Notes: generated by a model not told the origin, from the sequence alone. A stretch of 21,536 nt of DNA from Chara braunii (GCA_003427395.1 BFEA01000528.1:957361-978896), one strand, 5' to 3'. Positions 11,896-19,394 are shown, numbered from the stretch's first letter. Translations and numbers: made by a program.

Positions 11896-12226
11896 GGGGA
11901 GTGCTAGCGGTGTCTGCTCATAGCGATAGAAGGGGTTGTTTCTTTTTTTTTTTTTTTTTTTGGAAGCCATAGCAGGCCTACTAGGGGGTGATACGAGAAG
12001 CCAAAAAAGCAAAAAAAGAAAAAAAAGAGAGGAGGTCCAACAGCTGCTGCAGTGGTTGGGGAGTGCTAGCCGTGTCTGCTCATAGCAACAGAACGGGTTG
12101 TTTCTTTTTTTTTTTTTTTTTTTTTTTTTTTGGAAGCCAGAGCATACTAGGGGGGGTGATACGAGAAGCCAAAAAAGGAAAAAAATAAAAAAAAGAGAGG
12201 AGGTCCAACAGCTGCTGCAGTGGTTG
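11896..12226. repeat. Tandem duplication of a ~165-bp poly(T)-containing unit
   Basis: Unit 1 is 11896-12057 and unit 2 is 12058-12226. Each runs GGGGAGTGCTAGC, then TGTCTGCTCATAGC, then GGGTTGTTTC followed by a long T run (T19 at 11943-11961; T27 at 12105-12131), GGAAGCCA, a GTGATACGAGAAGCC block, an A-rich block, and GAGGTCCAACAGCTGCTGC. A weaker partial third copy (GTGGTGTCTGTTCCTAGC) follows near 12400. Read on the minus strand, the T run is a poly(A) tract after TGGCTTCC, so the unit may contain the 3' end of an A-tailed retroelement that was then duplicated. Confidence 0.8.
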
Positions 12227-12248
12227 AACCCAGCACAGCCCGGCGTCC

Positions 12249-12323
12249 GCCTCCCCTCCCTCCCTCCCTCTCGTCCTCTCTCCCCTCCCTCCCTCCCTCC
12301 CGCTCCCCCCTCTCCCTCACCCC
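12249..12323 (-). repeat. C-rich pyrimidine tract; G-quadruplex candidate on minus strand
   Basis: About 75 bp is almost entirely C and T, with (CCCT)n segments. On the minus strand this gives GGGAGGGAGGGAGGGAGGGG-type runs with single-base loops, a textbook parallel G-quadruplex pattern, and mirror symmetry suited to H-DNA. No function is shown by the sequence. Confidence 0.7.
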
Positions 12324-12895
12324 GCTGCACGACCGGGACTCGCGGTTGTGGTCCCCTTTGAGAACGGAAGGCCTATTAGCCACCAATAGACGGCTTGATA
12401 GTGGTGTCTGTTCCTAGCAGCACCACTAGAAAAGAAAAAGGAAAAAAGACAAAGATCGCCAATGGCTAACCGGACGCCACGTGGCGAGCGCTAGTTGAAA
12501 GATGTGTTCCATGCTGAACTGCAGAAGGGAGACAAAGCGGAGTCTCCATACGATTCGTGGGGTGAAAACCAGGGTTACGTGCGTCCCTTTTTTTTTTTTT
12601 TTTTTTTTGGGACAAAGCAAGTAAACATAGGATCCCGTTCTTTTTGGTGCAGCTCGCGTGGGCGGAATCTGGTCGGCTTTACGTAGAAAGAGCGGCGCCG
12701 AATCGCTGTCCTTGCCTATCGTCGAATGTAAATAACCGTTCTCCACAGGGCCCTCGCTCCCCTACTCACCACATGCACAAAAGACAAAAAATATGTTGGC
12801 GAACCTTTCCATGTTCTAGCGGAAGACTCATTCTACAAGTGCACGTTTGATGAGTAGCGGAGCGAGGCCGTATGACTGCTATGGGGCATGTCTGG
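12324..12895. other. No gene recognised
   Basis: This stretch contains a T21 run at 12588-12608 bracketed by GTCCC and GGGAC, which could pair. I see no duplication of flanking sequence around it. No coding frame was recognised. Confidence 0.4.
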
Positions 12896-12929
12896 AGCTT
12901 GGGATGTTTTTTTTTGTTTAGCTTGGGAT
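12896..12929. repeat. T-rich insert with 10-bp flanking duplication at the SINE's tail end
   Basis: AGCTTGGGAT occurs at 12896-12905 and again at 12920-12929, separated by G-T9-G-TTT. CTTGGGATGTTTT also recurs at 13404-13416, beyond the far end of the SINE. The simplest reading is the SINE's target-site duplication plus a later tail-only insertion into it, but the order of events is ambiguous. Confidence 0.5.
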
Positions 12930-13403
12930 TTTTTATTTTTTATTTTTTTTAAAGACTAATTCTTTAAGACCAACCAATTCAATTACCTGTCAAATCTGGA
13001 CAGGACGGCCTTTCAGGCCTTTTTTATTGTCATTATAGTATTACGGGGAACCCCGTAGCAGCCACATCCGTGCTCAAGCCTCCAAGGAGGGAACATGCCG
13101 GAGCTGCACCCACCAGCAGGTGCGATACCTGCTACAGCAGGTGGGCGATACCGGCCAGGGGTCAGCCGGTAGCATCAGGACCGAGTTTCTTCGATGGGCC
13201 AGTCACTGTGCCTCCCCTCCGGTCCCCTCCCCCTATGAACATCAGCAGTCTCTGCTCAATGCCACTGGGGGGGACCAACGGCATATCTCTAGGTGGCGGG
13301 CGCGAAGCTTGCCCAGGAAGGTACATGAGGCCAATGGGGATTGAACCCAAGACCTCCTGAATGCCACTTGCGTGCCTTACCAACTGAGCTAGGCTGCTGG
13401 ATT
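12930..13403 (-). mobile_element. tRNA-derived SINE
   Basis: On the minus strand the element begins near 13403 with a tRNA-like head: an A box TAGCTCAGTTGG (13391-13380) and a B box GGTTCAATCC (13347-13338) about 32 nt apart, the internal Pol III promoter layout of a tRNA. A body of about 350 bp follows and ends in an A-rich tail with interspersed T (12951-12930 read in reverse). A 13-bp target-site duplication, CTTGGGATGTTTT, flanks it at 12898-12910 and 13404-13416. The 3' body has two small palindromes (ACGGGGAACCCCGT; GGCCTTTCAGGCC) and an internal near-repeat of AGCAGGTG. SINEs carry no protein and depend on a LINE partner for reverse transcription; no such LINE is in the window. I cannot assign a named family. 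Confidence 0.8.
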
Positions 13404-13424
13404 CTTGGGATGTTTTGATCAAAC

Positions 13425-13468
13425 GTTAGGGCCTCAAAAAAAAAAAAAAAAAAAAAAGTTAGGGCCTC
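13425..13468. mobile_element. Tail-only insertion: A22 between 11-bp target-site duplications
   Basis: GTTAGGGCCTC (13425-13435) and its perfect copy (13458-13468) flank exactly 22 A residues with nothing else between. This is what target-primed reverse transcription leaves if only the poly(A) tail is copied. Confidence 0.85.
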
Positions 13469-13513
13469 GCCACACCACTCTCAGCAGCCTGAGCAGCCAA
13501 CAACAGGGCTAAC

Positions 13514-13609
13514 CGGGGGCAAGGTCCCACTTGCACGGATTAGGAGAATCTGGCCGTTGATCTGTGCTATCTACGCTCAATATCGCTTAATTCATGTAAG
13601 TGGGACCTG
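13514..13609. mobile_element. MITE-like foldback element, left copy
   Basis: The left terminus GGGGGCAAGGTCCCACTTGC (from 13515) pairs with TGTAAGTGGGACCTG (13595-13609) in inverted orientation, giving a hairpin about 96 bp long. Its right end stops short: the expected CCCCCG complement is missing where the 113-bp repeat of the PLE begins at 13610. The same terminal motif occurs at both ends of the hairpin at 19100-19312. Non-autonomous foldback elements of this kind encode nothing and are moved by a transposase elsewhere. No clear target-site duplication was found. Confidence 0.6.
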
Positions 13610-13719
13610 GTAGATGTGAGAGACACAGCAACTTCATTAGATCATTCATCAAAAAGCGGCGTCAACCATCAAGCAGGACAAGTGACATGAAGAAGACCCG
13701 GGCTAGCCGGGGACGAGGG

Positions 13720-13722
<3 letters not shown>
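13610..13722 (-). repeat. 113-bp direct repeat, 3' copy (pseudo-LTR)
   Basis: This aligns without gaps to 18985-19097, with five substitutions in 113 positions (about 96% identity). It starts GTAGATGTGAGAGACACAGC on the plus strand and ends at the (GA)n tract. By the pseudo-LTR model it is the true 3' end of the element. The low divergence gives a rough upper bound on the time since insertion. Confidence 0.9.

Positions 13723-13773
<51 letters not shown>
13721..13773. repeat. (GA)n microsatellite in the PLE 3' region
   Basis: An almost perfect AG/GA dinucleotide run of about 53 bp sits between the hammerhead and the 3' repeat. On the element's sense strand it is (CT)n. The 5' copy of the 113-bp repeat has no microsatellite next to it, so the duplicated segment ends exactly where the run begins. 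Confidence 0.95.
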
Positions 13774-13775
<2 letters not shown>

Positions 13776-13858
13776 CCGAAAAACATAATACGCAGATATG
13801 AAAAAAAGCCCGAACGCGACGAAAAATCGTAGGATACATCAATGAAGCATAGCGGTAG

Positions 13859-13906
13859 GACCCGACTAGTTTCGGTTGGCCCGCCAACCAACCATCATCA
13901 GGGGTC
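13859..13906 (-). ncRNA. Hammerhead ribozyme in the PLE 3' region
   Basis: On the minus strand: stem I 5' arm GACCC (13906-13902); conserved core CTGATGA (13901-13895); stem II GGTTGG/CCAACC with an 8-nt loop; conserved GAAA; a very short helix III (AC, loop TA, GT); the cleavage triplet GTC; then stem I 3' arm GGGTC (13863-13859). Predicted cleavage is 3' of the C at 13864. All invariant core positions are present. One extra U sits between the CTGATGA core and stem II. Hammerheads of this open-stem-I, short-stem-III type are known from pseudo-LTRs of PLEs, where they may process tandem transcripts. The very short stem III suggests weak activity as a monomer and possible action as a dimer. 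Confidence 0.75.
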
Positions 13907-14529
13907 TTGTCGTCGTGCAGATGTATCGTGATACTCGACGACTGCGTATATATGTGGACTGGACAGTGACGGAAAGAAGACCCTAGGGAAACCATCGAGT
14001 ACCAACTAAGGTCTAAGAACCAAAGTCCCACGAAAAGGCCTGACAAAGCCCAGTCCTCAAGTCAAGACCTACCGGAAACTCAACAAAAGCTCAGCTACGT
14101 TCCACAGATTCGAAGCATCGTCACGGTCACGAAAGGAACAAAAGCTAGAAACAAAAAACTAAAGAAATCCAATGTTTGAACCGTCGTCGAACCAAAAAAC
14201 ACTGAGATCCTAGAGTAGAGGCCCAGAAGTCAACCGATCAAGACCACCAGCCGAAGGTAGAAAAAATATCATTCGAACATTGAAAAGACTCGGCATGTAG
14301 TCAAAGGATGACAGACTTGAACCGTAAACCTATTAGTCGGAAAAAAACAGAAAACCACAGGTCAAAGGTTCAAGTCCCTCAACTCGAAGGTCCGAGACAA
14401 TATACCATTATTGCTCAGATGAAAAAGAACTCCAAAAAAAGCAGCTACCACGCTGCAGAGTTAATCAGATCAAGTAACTCTTGCACGACACTTCAGTGAA
14501 CACCTGTCCCATTTCGTCAAACTCATCAA
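13907..14529 (-). other. PLE 3' non-coding region
   Basis: This lies between the end of the RT thumb frame and the hammerhead. No frame is conserved and no further domain is seen. It is A-rich on the plus strand, with several short A runs, and is best read as the element's 3' untranslated region. Confidence 0.5.
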
Positions 14530-15880
14530 CTAGTGATCCCAACATCCAGAATACTTCCTCGAAAAATTTGTAAGAGCCGAATCGAAAAAACAGTTGGGGT
14601 AGCCCCTCAGCCATAGCTCATGCTTCAAAGTTAACAGGAAGCCAAGTTCAGTGTCCGGTACATAAGAGAAGGTCCGGGCACGATGGAGAAAGGAAATAAT
14701 GACAGCCATTTTCTGTTGGCGACTTGAATGGATTGAAAGACCAACCCATGTTCGAGAATACCACGCTGGTTCTTGTGTGTAGCAAAACAAACTACCTTAT
14801 TAGGAGAAACCTTAACCACACAGTCAATATAATCTCAGCAGTTGCCGTTCTTAGTTTGTTCAAGAACCAGATTGGAATCGTAGCATCCTTGGAAACGAGA
14901 GATGATAGAGTGCACCCGTTCACGATCAGAAGGTGAAGGAGAAGTAACTTTGACAAAGATCGAAACATCGTCGACAGCACGAAAACCAAAGACCAACTTG
15001 CGATCAGCGCCGAGAGAGTATAAAAAATAATACTCATTATATGCACATAGCAAACAGGCAAGCACGGGGCTGGTCGTTTTGCCCATTGGAATGCCCACAG
15101 CCTGTTTCAAGAGCAAACCAACAGCGACAACATAAGTATGATCCAACTCATAGGATACGAAACGGACAACTTCATCAAATCTGATAAGAACCCAACCATT
15201 CTCCTCTCGTCCCTTCGTTAATCTAGCAAGCTTACCATGTGATCGGACCAAGATGCCTGAATAGCCTTCGCCATACCAGTAATCAGTCACCCATCGCACA
15301 ACAGTCAAAATGGAAGGATGCAACAAATTAGAGAACATTTCCTTAATATAAAAAAGAAGCACCCAACAGCTGCTCACCAGTCTTCACGTCTTGTTGACAG
15401 AAGCGATGTCAGAGACAAAGTCGTTGGTACGTTTCAAGTTAAAATGAAATCCGCCAGGAAGTCGCCATAGCATCTCGTTTAATGCATACGTCATTTTGCG
15501 ACTGCATATAACCCCTCCTTCAGCAAACGTAAGACAGATAGGTCGCCAACGAGTTACATCCTTATGCTTGGGTATGCAATAAGCATCGCCAAGATCTCCG
15601 TGCTTATCCCATTTTCCGATGCGATCAAACCTAGCAGTTTTAAAATCATTGCAACAGTCCTCTAAGACAATTGACTTAGCAGCATCTACTCGGAGAAAAG
15701 CAGGGTTACGTATAAAATCATTGCAACAGCCAGGATTATGGTCAATAGGGCAGCGAACCAAACCATCAAGGTGGACAAGGAGAGCTCGAATCGTATCAAC
15801 CGTACAAGGCAAGAGAGATAGATCAGAGAGAGAAGGAGAAGAAGTTGAGAAAGAAGAAGAAGAGAAAGAAAAAAAAAGAC
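14530..15880 (-). pseudogene. PLE reverse transcriptase domain (broken)
   Basis: Read in the frame that runs from about 15880 to 14700, then in a second frame from about 14790 to 14530. Landmarks in order: AYCIPKHKDVTRWRPI, the RPI fingers motif (RPI at 15545-15537); motif A as FYIKEMFSNL (Tyr codon 15350-15348), where PLEs have FDIKEMF-like sequence, so the catalytic Asp appears lost; motif B KQAVGIPMGKTTSPVLA (GIPMG from 15095); motif C FRAVDDVSIF with both Asp retained (14972-14967); and in the second frame a thumb segment, FLHRARTFS and LRGYPNCFFDSAL. In-frame TGA codons lie at 15386-15384 and 14837-14835. A frame change of -1 type lies near 14700-14770. The GIPMG plus VDD combination and the telomerase-like motif A point to PLE rather than LINE or LTR RT. 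Confidence 0.85.
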
Positions 15881-16764
15881 AATGAAAAAGAAGAAGAAGA
15901 AGAAGAAGAAGAAGAAGAAGAAGAAGAAGAAGAAGAAGAAGATGATGAAGAAAAACAAGAAGAGGAAGATGAGATAGAAGATATACAACGTGATAATGAC
16001 TTGTTGTTGAGCAAAGGATGACATGTAGAGAGACAAAGCTGTGGGATAGAATGAAAAGATTCAGTGATCTGTCTTCGGAGATTACCAATAATTGCAGACT
16101 GTGAAGGTTTGACAATATTGCGAGAATTAGACAACCATTCGGGAAAGAGTTTTACTTCGCTCAGACGAAATGCAACGTGCTCCCCAATACGGGGGAAGGA
16201 TTGATCAAAATAGGTGCAGGAGCATGCATGAGGTGAAGCACGAGAGATCGAGTGGAAATTGTGTAGGAAACTATCGATGGTGCGATTCTTCTGCCAAACA
16301 AGTCTTAACCTTCGAATAAGTACTGGTTTCCAAACCTCCTCAACATCAAGTTGTCGGATCAACTCAACACAAATTCTTCGGATCTCCGTTTTGCAAAGCG
16401 TATCATCATAAGTAATCTTCACGACCAAACGTCGGCGAATATGGAGATTGAAACGAGAAGAAATAGCCTTAGATAAGATAAGCCGGAGCCGAAGTCGTGC
16501 ACGCTTCTCTTGAAAGAACCGAATAGCAGAAAATGACAGTACCAACTTTTCGAGACTCCAAATCAACAACTGTCGGCGTGAGGGAGGGTTACCAAGAAAG
16601 TCAACGAGTAGCGACTTAAGAGACAGTGCTCGACAACTATATGAAACAATAGATCGAAAGATAATGACTGAACCCTCCTTAATGAAACTCCGAGAATAGC
16701 AAAGCAAATCCTGGGCAGATCCACAAGAAACAATAGAATTACCGAAAGATCGTTTCAACACCTT
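15823..16764 (-). pseudogene. PLE ORF2 linker and RT N-terminal region with CxC motif
   Basis: This continues the GIY-YIG frame after a TGA at 16767-16765. About 300 codons are open. The segment VWKPVLIRRLRLVWQKNRTI followed by SFLHNF resembles the pre-RT region of PLE proteins. Just after it comes a cysteine pair, ACSC, and downstream His residues (GEHVAF), a likely zinc-binding feature. The frame then enters a (GAA)n tract, read as poly-Ser in this frame and poly-Leu in the next. The RT downstream is in another frame, so a shift of +1 type happened in or next to the tract. Assignment of the CxC motif to the known PLE motif is from memory and tentative. Confidence 0.65.
15889..15941. repeat. 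(GAA)n microsatellite inside PLE ORF2
   Basis: About 17 GAA/AAG units on the plus strand lie within a wider purine-rich stretch (15823-15960). The tract lies between the CxC region and the RT and coincides with the switch of open reading frame, so repeat-length change probably caused the frameshift. Confidence 0.95.
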
Positions 16765-16767
16765 TCA

Positions 16768-17598
16768 ATTGTCGGTCAACAATGATCCACCACGACATGC
16801 AACAACCATGCTATCGATGTCGTCTCTAGTGGCCAAGTTAAGTATACCCAGCAAACTAACAGAGGAGAGTCTAGTGGATGAGTGAAAAGTCAAAGGAGCG
16901 GAGATTAGAAACGAAGAAGACGAAACCAAGGAGGAAGAGAAAGAAGCAGAAGGAAGAGAAAGAGAAGAAGATTCTGCAATGTAAAAAGTCAGAGAATTGA
17001 CCTTTCCACTACGGCCAAAGCGCCGCCTACGTTCCCGGTTTCCTGGTCGTCGTCGTCGAGGTTTACATATACGTCCTCGTGTATTAAGAGAAACACCAGA
17101 TCTTCTAATGAAAAGGGATTCTACCCTCAACAGATCCGCAGAAGAACAGAAACATACAGGAATAGCTACGTAATGCTTGATCCCGCTTCGTCAAAGCCAT
17201 CCATACAAACGCTCATTACGAGAAGCCTTCGAAATAAGATTAGAGTTACACGCACGGTAAACATGTTCATTCCATCGTGAATGAATATCCCGACCTGTAC
17301 TACCGATGTACACATGCCTACACCAGGGGGATACCAAAAGATATACCAAGGGTCCATCATCACGATCACAGTTAGTACTCCAAGCATTCAAAATACATTG
17401 ACTGAATTTAGAGGCCCACGGAATACAGTTGGAAAGAATCAAAGCAATCACCACGACCTGCAGAAAAGAATTCAGTTCTCGGCAACGAAGAAAAGAAACA
17501 GATGATGAACGCAAACGGCAACATCGTCGCAAAACTGCCCATAGTTGAGCCGCGTCCGGGAGGGATCCTAAGAAGCAGCAGAATCTCCCCCGACCTCC
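16768..17598 (-). pseudogene. PLE GIY-YIG endonuclease domain (N-terminal part of ORF2)
   Basis: The frame opens after a stop at 17601-17599 and has no ATG before the domain. The nuclease runs about 17352-17083: LVYLL (the GIY strand), VYIGSTGRD (the YIG strand, Tyr at 17310), SRWNEHV with the conserved Arg (17277) and the following Glu-His, then LLRVESLFIRR with the probable metal-binding Glu (17121) and the closing SGVSLN with Asn (17085). A TGA at 17193-17191 splits the domain between GWL and RSG. GIY-YIG nucleases nick DNA; in PLEs this is thought to open the target for priming by the RT. It lies upstream of the RT, about 2.4 kb from motif C, as in the permuted PLE clade. It overlaps the end of ORF1 by 31 nt in the -1 frame, but I see no canonical slippery heptamer. 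Confidence 0.85.
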
Positions 17599-18896
17599 TT
17601 AGATGAACCATCTCCAACCAAGTCGTCCGAGACATCAATTGAGTCCATTGTAGCAGGAGGAAACGCCTGCAAAACCCGTTTGGCCACAATCTCATCGATG
17701 CTTTGTCGTATATTAACATACTTGATGCCTTCTTCAGTGCATATTGCCATTAGGTTATCCTTCGTTTGCGGAAGTGCTTTGCGAGTCTCCCTGATAAAAG
17801 TTTCCCGATCATTGAGACGAACAGGAGTCTGAGCGGTTCTCTTCTTCTTTCCTTTACCCGAACCTATAACAACCTCGTCCAAACGTTCCCTAAGATTGGA
17901 TCTTGGAGTATGACCCACTTTGTCCGCTTCCATCTGCAGAATCTTCCGCTTCGCAAGTTCCAGTTCTTGTTCTGCTTTCCGTCTTCCGTTGAGTTCTAGC
18001 AAACGAAGCTCCTTGAGCTTGTCGACTTCCATCTGGTGTAATTGTTTGAGTTCCTTGTAGTCAACTCGTACCGCAGGGGTCTTGGTAGGCGTGACGCGGG
18101 ACAACATCGTTGCCTGGACACTTGGGGTGGACAGGGCCACGCAACCCCACTTGGAACCCGGTCGAATCGCTTCCTGTCACCATGCCTCGACTTCGACCTT
18201 GGCATCATCTCGAGCTTGCCGAAGTATCTCAATTTCCTGCTCCATCTTCTCCAAACGTCTTCTAGCAGCTGCAACTTCATCGAGTTGGACCTTCATCCTC
18301 TCTTGCTCCGCCATCAATTTTGCGAGCACGTCGTCGTTGGTTTGAGCCTTCGCTATCGGAACAGCAGTGCGGAACGCCTCAGTCTTGTGCGATAGATCAA
18401 TCTCGTCCAGCCTCTTGCCAGATAGTGCCAAGCAAACAGTATCTTATCTCTTGTTCATATTATCCATCATCGACTTGTTCAGTTCTTCTCTCTCCAATTT
18501 CTCCTTGGCTCTCCACTCTTCGTCCTCCTTCTCTTTCTTGATTCTGTCTTCTTCAACTTGTTTGTTATTTTCTCGTTCAATCTCCGCATCGTGTCTGACT
18601 TTGATCGCAGCCACCGTGCTTTCTAAGTATTCTAGTCGCTGACGTGCCTGATGCCAACCGTTACCCTTAGCATAATTAGAGGTATTCTGATACCCACCTA
18701 CCACGTGCGAAACGACAGCAGACGAAGGCCCAACACCACTAGCAGGAGTAGTAAGAATGGGAGTAGACACAGGAACGAGAGCAGAACTGGATTGAGCTTG
18801 ACGAGGGGGGTGAGGACACCATCGAACAAAATGGTTAGGATCACCACAGTTATAGCAAATACGAAAAATAGAAGATGAGGGAAAGTTAGACGCCAT
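17568..18896 (-). pseudogene. PLE ORF1: CCHC zinc-knuckle and coiled-coil protein (gag-like, two stops)
   Basis: ATG at 18896-18894 is in a strong context (A at -3, G at +4). The frame spans 443 codons to TAG at 17570-17568, interrupted by TAA at codon 151 (18446-18444) and TGA at codon 240 (18179-18177), with no frameshift. Residues 14-27 form a retroviral-type zinc knuckle, CYNCGDPNHFVRWC (CX2CX4HX4C), a nucleic-acid-binding module. A Pro/Ser/Val-rich stretch follows, then long charged helices with heptad-like spacing at about residues 100-150, 175-240 and 265-325, typical of coiled coil. A basic patch, GSGKGKKKR, lies near residue 350. By analogy with gag and LINE ORF1 proteins it may coat element RNA. 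I do not know of this exact architecture being standard for PLEs. Confidence 0.75.
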
Positions 18897-18984
18897 CGTG
18901 AAAGACAAATGAATAACTAACTAAAAAGTCGAAGCCACACAATCACGTAGTATGATTCCTACGGAGGTTACTTCGTGAATCGAA

Positions 18985-19097
18985 GTAGATGTGAGAGACA
19001 CAGCAACTTCGTTAGATCATTCATCGAAAAGCGGCGTCAACCATCAAGCAGGACAAGTGACATGAAGAAGACCCGGGCTAGCCAGGGATGAGGTGGG
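18985..19097 (-). repeat. 113-bp direct repeat, 5' copy (pseudo-LTR)
   Basis: This matches 13610-13722 with five substitutions and no gaps. It lies 88 bp upstream of the ORF1 ATG in element sense, so it is placed as the leader-side pseudo-LTR. It lacks both the hammerhead and the microsatellite, which in the 3' region lie just internal to the other copy. Confidence 0.9.
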
Positions 19098-19099
19098 CC

Positions 19100-19312
19100 C
19101 GGGGACGAGGTCCTATTAGCATAGAGGATTGGATTCAGCTCCCGAACCTTGACGTGTTTTAGCCAAAGATGCAGAAAAGCAGTTCAATCTCGAATCTCTG
19201 CACGTGTCGAACGAACAACACGTGCAGAGATTCGAGATTGAACTGCTTTTCTGCAACACGTCTAGATTCAGGCGTTCAATCCAATCCTTGTTGCTTGTGG
19301 GACCTGCCCCCG
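19100..19312. mobile_element. MITE-like foldback with a perfect 36-bp central palindrome
   Basis: A 213-bp inverted repeat. The centre is perfect: 19171-19206 pairs base for base with 19219-19254 around a 12-nt loop. Outward, GACGTGTT (19151-19158) pairs with AACACGTC (19255-19262) across a 12-nt bulge on one side; GGATTGGATT pairs with AATCCAATCC; and the tips CGGGGACGAGGTCC and GGGACCTGCCCCCG pair with mismatches. The tips match the termini of the hairpin at 13514-13609, so the two look like one foldback family. A transcript would fold like a microRNA or siRNA precursor. No transposase is encoded. Confidence 0.75.
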
Positions 19313-19362
19313 AGTTGTTAGGTCCCGGTCTATTTGCTCTTACAACACATATTCAAGCTTCC

Positions 19363-19390
<28 letters not shown>
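19363..19390. repeat. A28 homopolymer
   Basis: An uninterrupted run of 28 A. Unlike the runs at 13436 and 19691, I find no duplicated flanks, so its origin is open. Confidence 0.9.

Positions 19391-19394
<4 letters not shown>

Larger units (their letters stand above)
13610..19097 (-). mobile_element. Penelope-like retroelement with N-terminal GIY-YIG (Chlamys/Naiad/Hydra-type), decayed
   Basis: This is a 5.5-kb element read on the minus strand. Order: direct repeat; ORF1 (CCHC knuckle and coiled coil); GIY-YIG nuclease; linker with CxC; reverse transcriptase; hammerhead ribozyme; (CT)n; direct repeat. PLEs are retroelements related to telomerase RTs that pair an RT with a GIY-YIG endonuclease. 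In most families the nuclease is C-terminal, while a permuted clade known from green algae, protists and invertebrates has it N-terminal, as here. The flanking repeats resemble the pseudo-LTRs that PLEs form through tandem or partial copies. The copy is inactive, with six in-frame stops, frame shifts and a lost catalytic Asp. GTGGGACCTG lies directly outside at 13600-13609 and also at 19297-19306, which may be a target-site duplication or shared MITE termini. Confidence 0.85.

Noticed and set aside
11632-12330. 232-residue minus-strand frame rich in Lys, Phe and Gly/Glu
   Set aside because: It crosses poly(A/T) and C-rich low-complexity sequence and a tandem duplication, and no domain is present.
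13331-13399. A functional tRNA gene
   Set aside because: The A and B boxes are intact but the D and anticodon arms do not pair well, and the sequence continues into a SINE body with an A-rich tail and a target-site duplication.
13610-19097. LTR retrotransposon with gag-pol
   Set aside because: No protease, RNase H or integrase motif; no TG...CA-bounded LTRs; the RT motifs and GIY-YIG identify a PLE despite the gag-like zinc knuckle.
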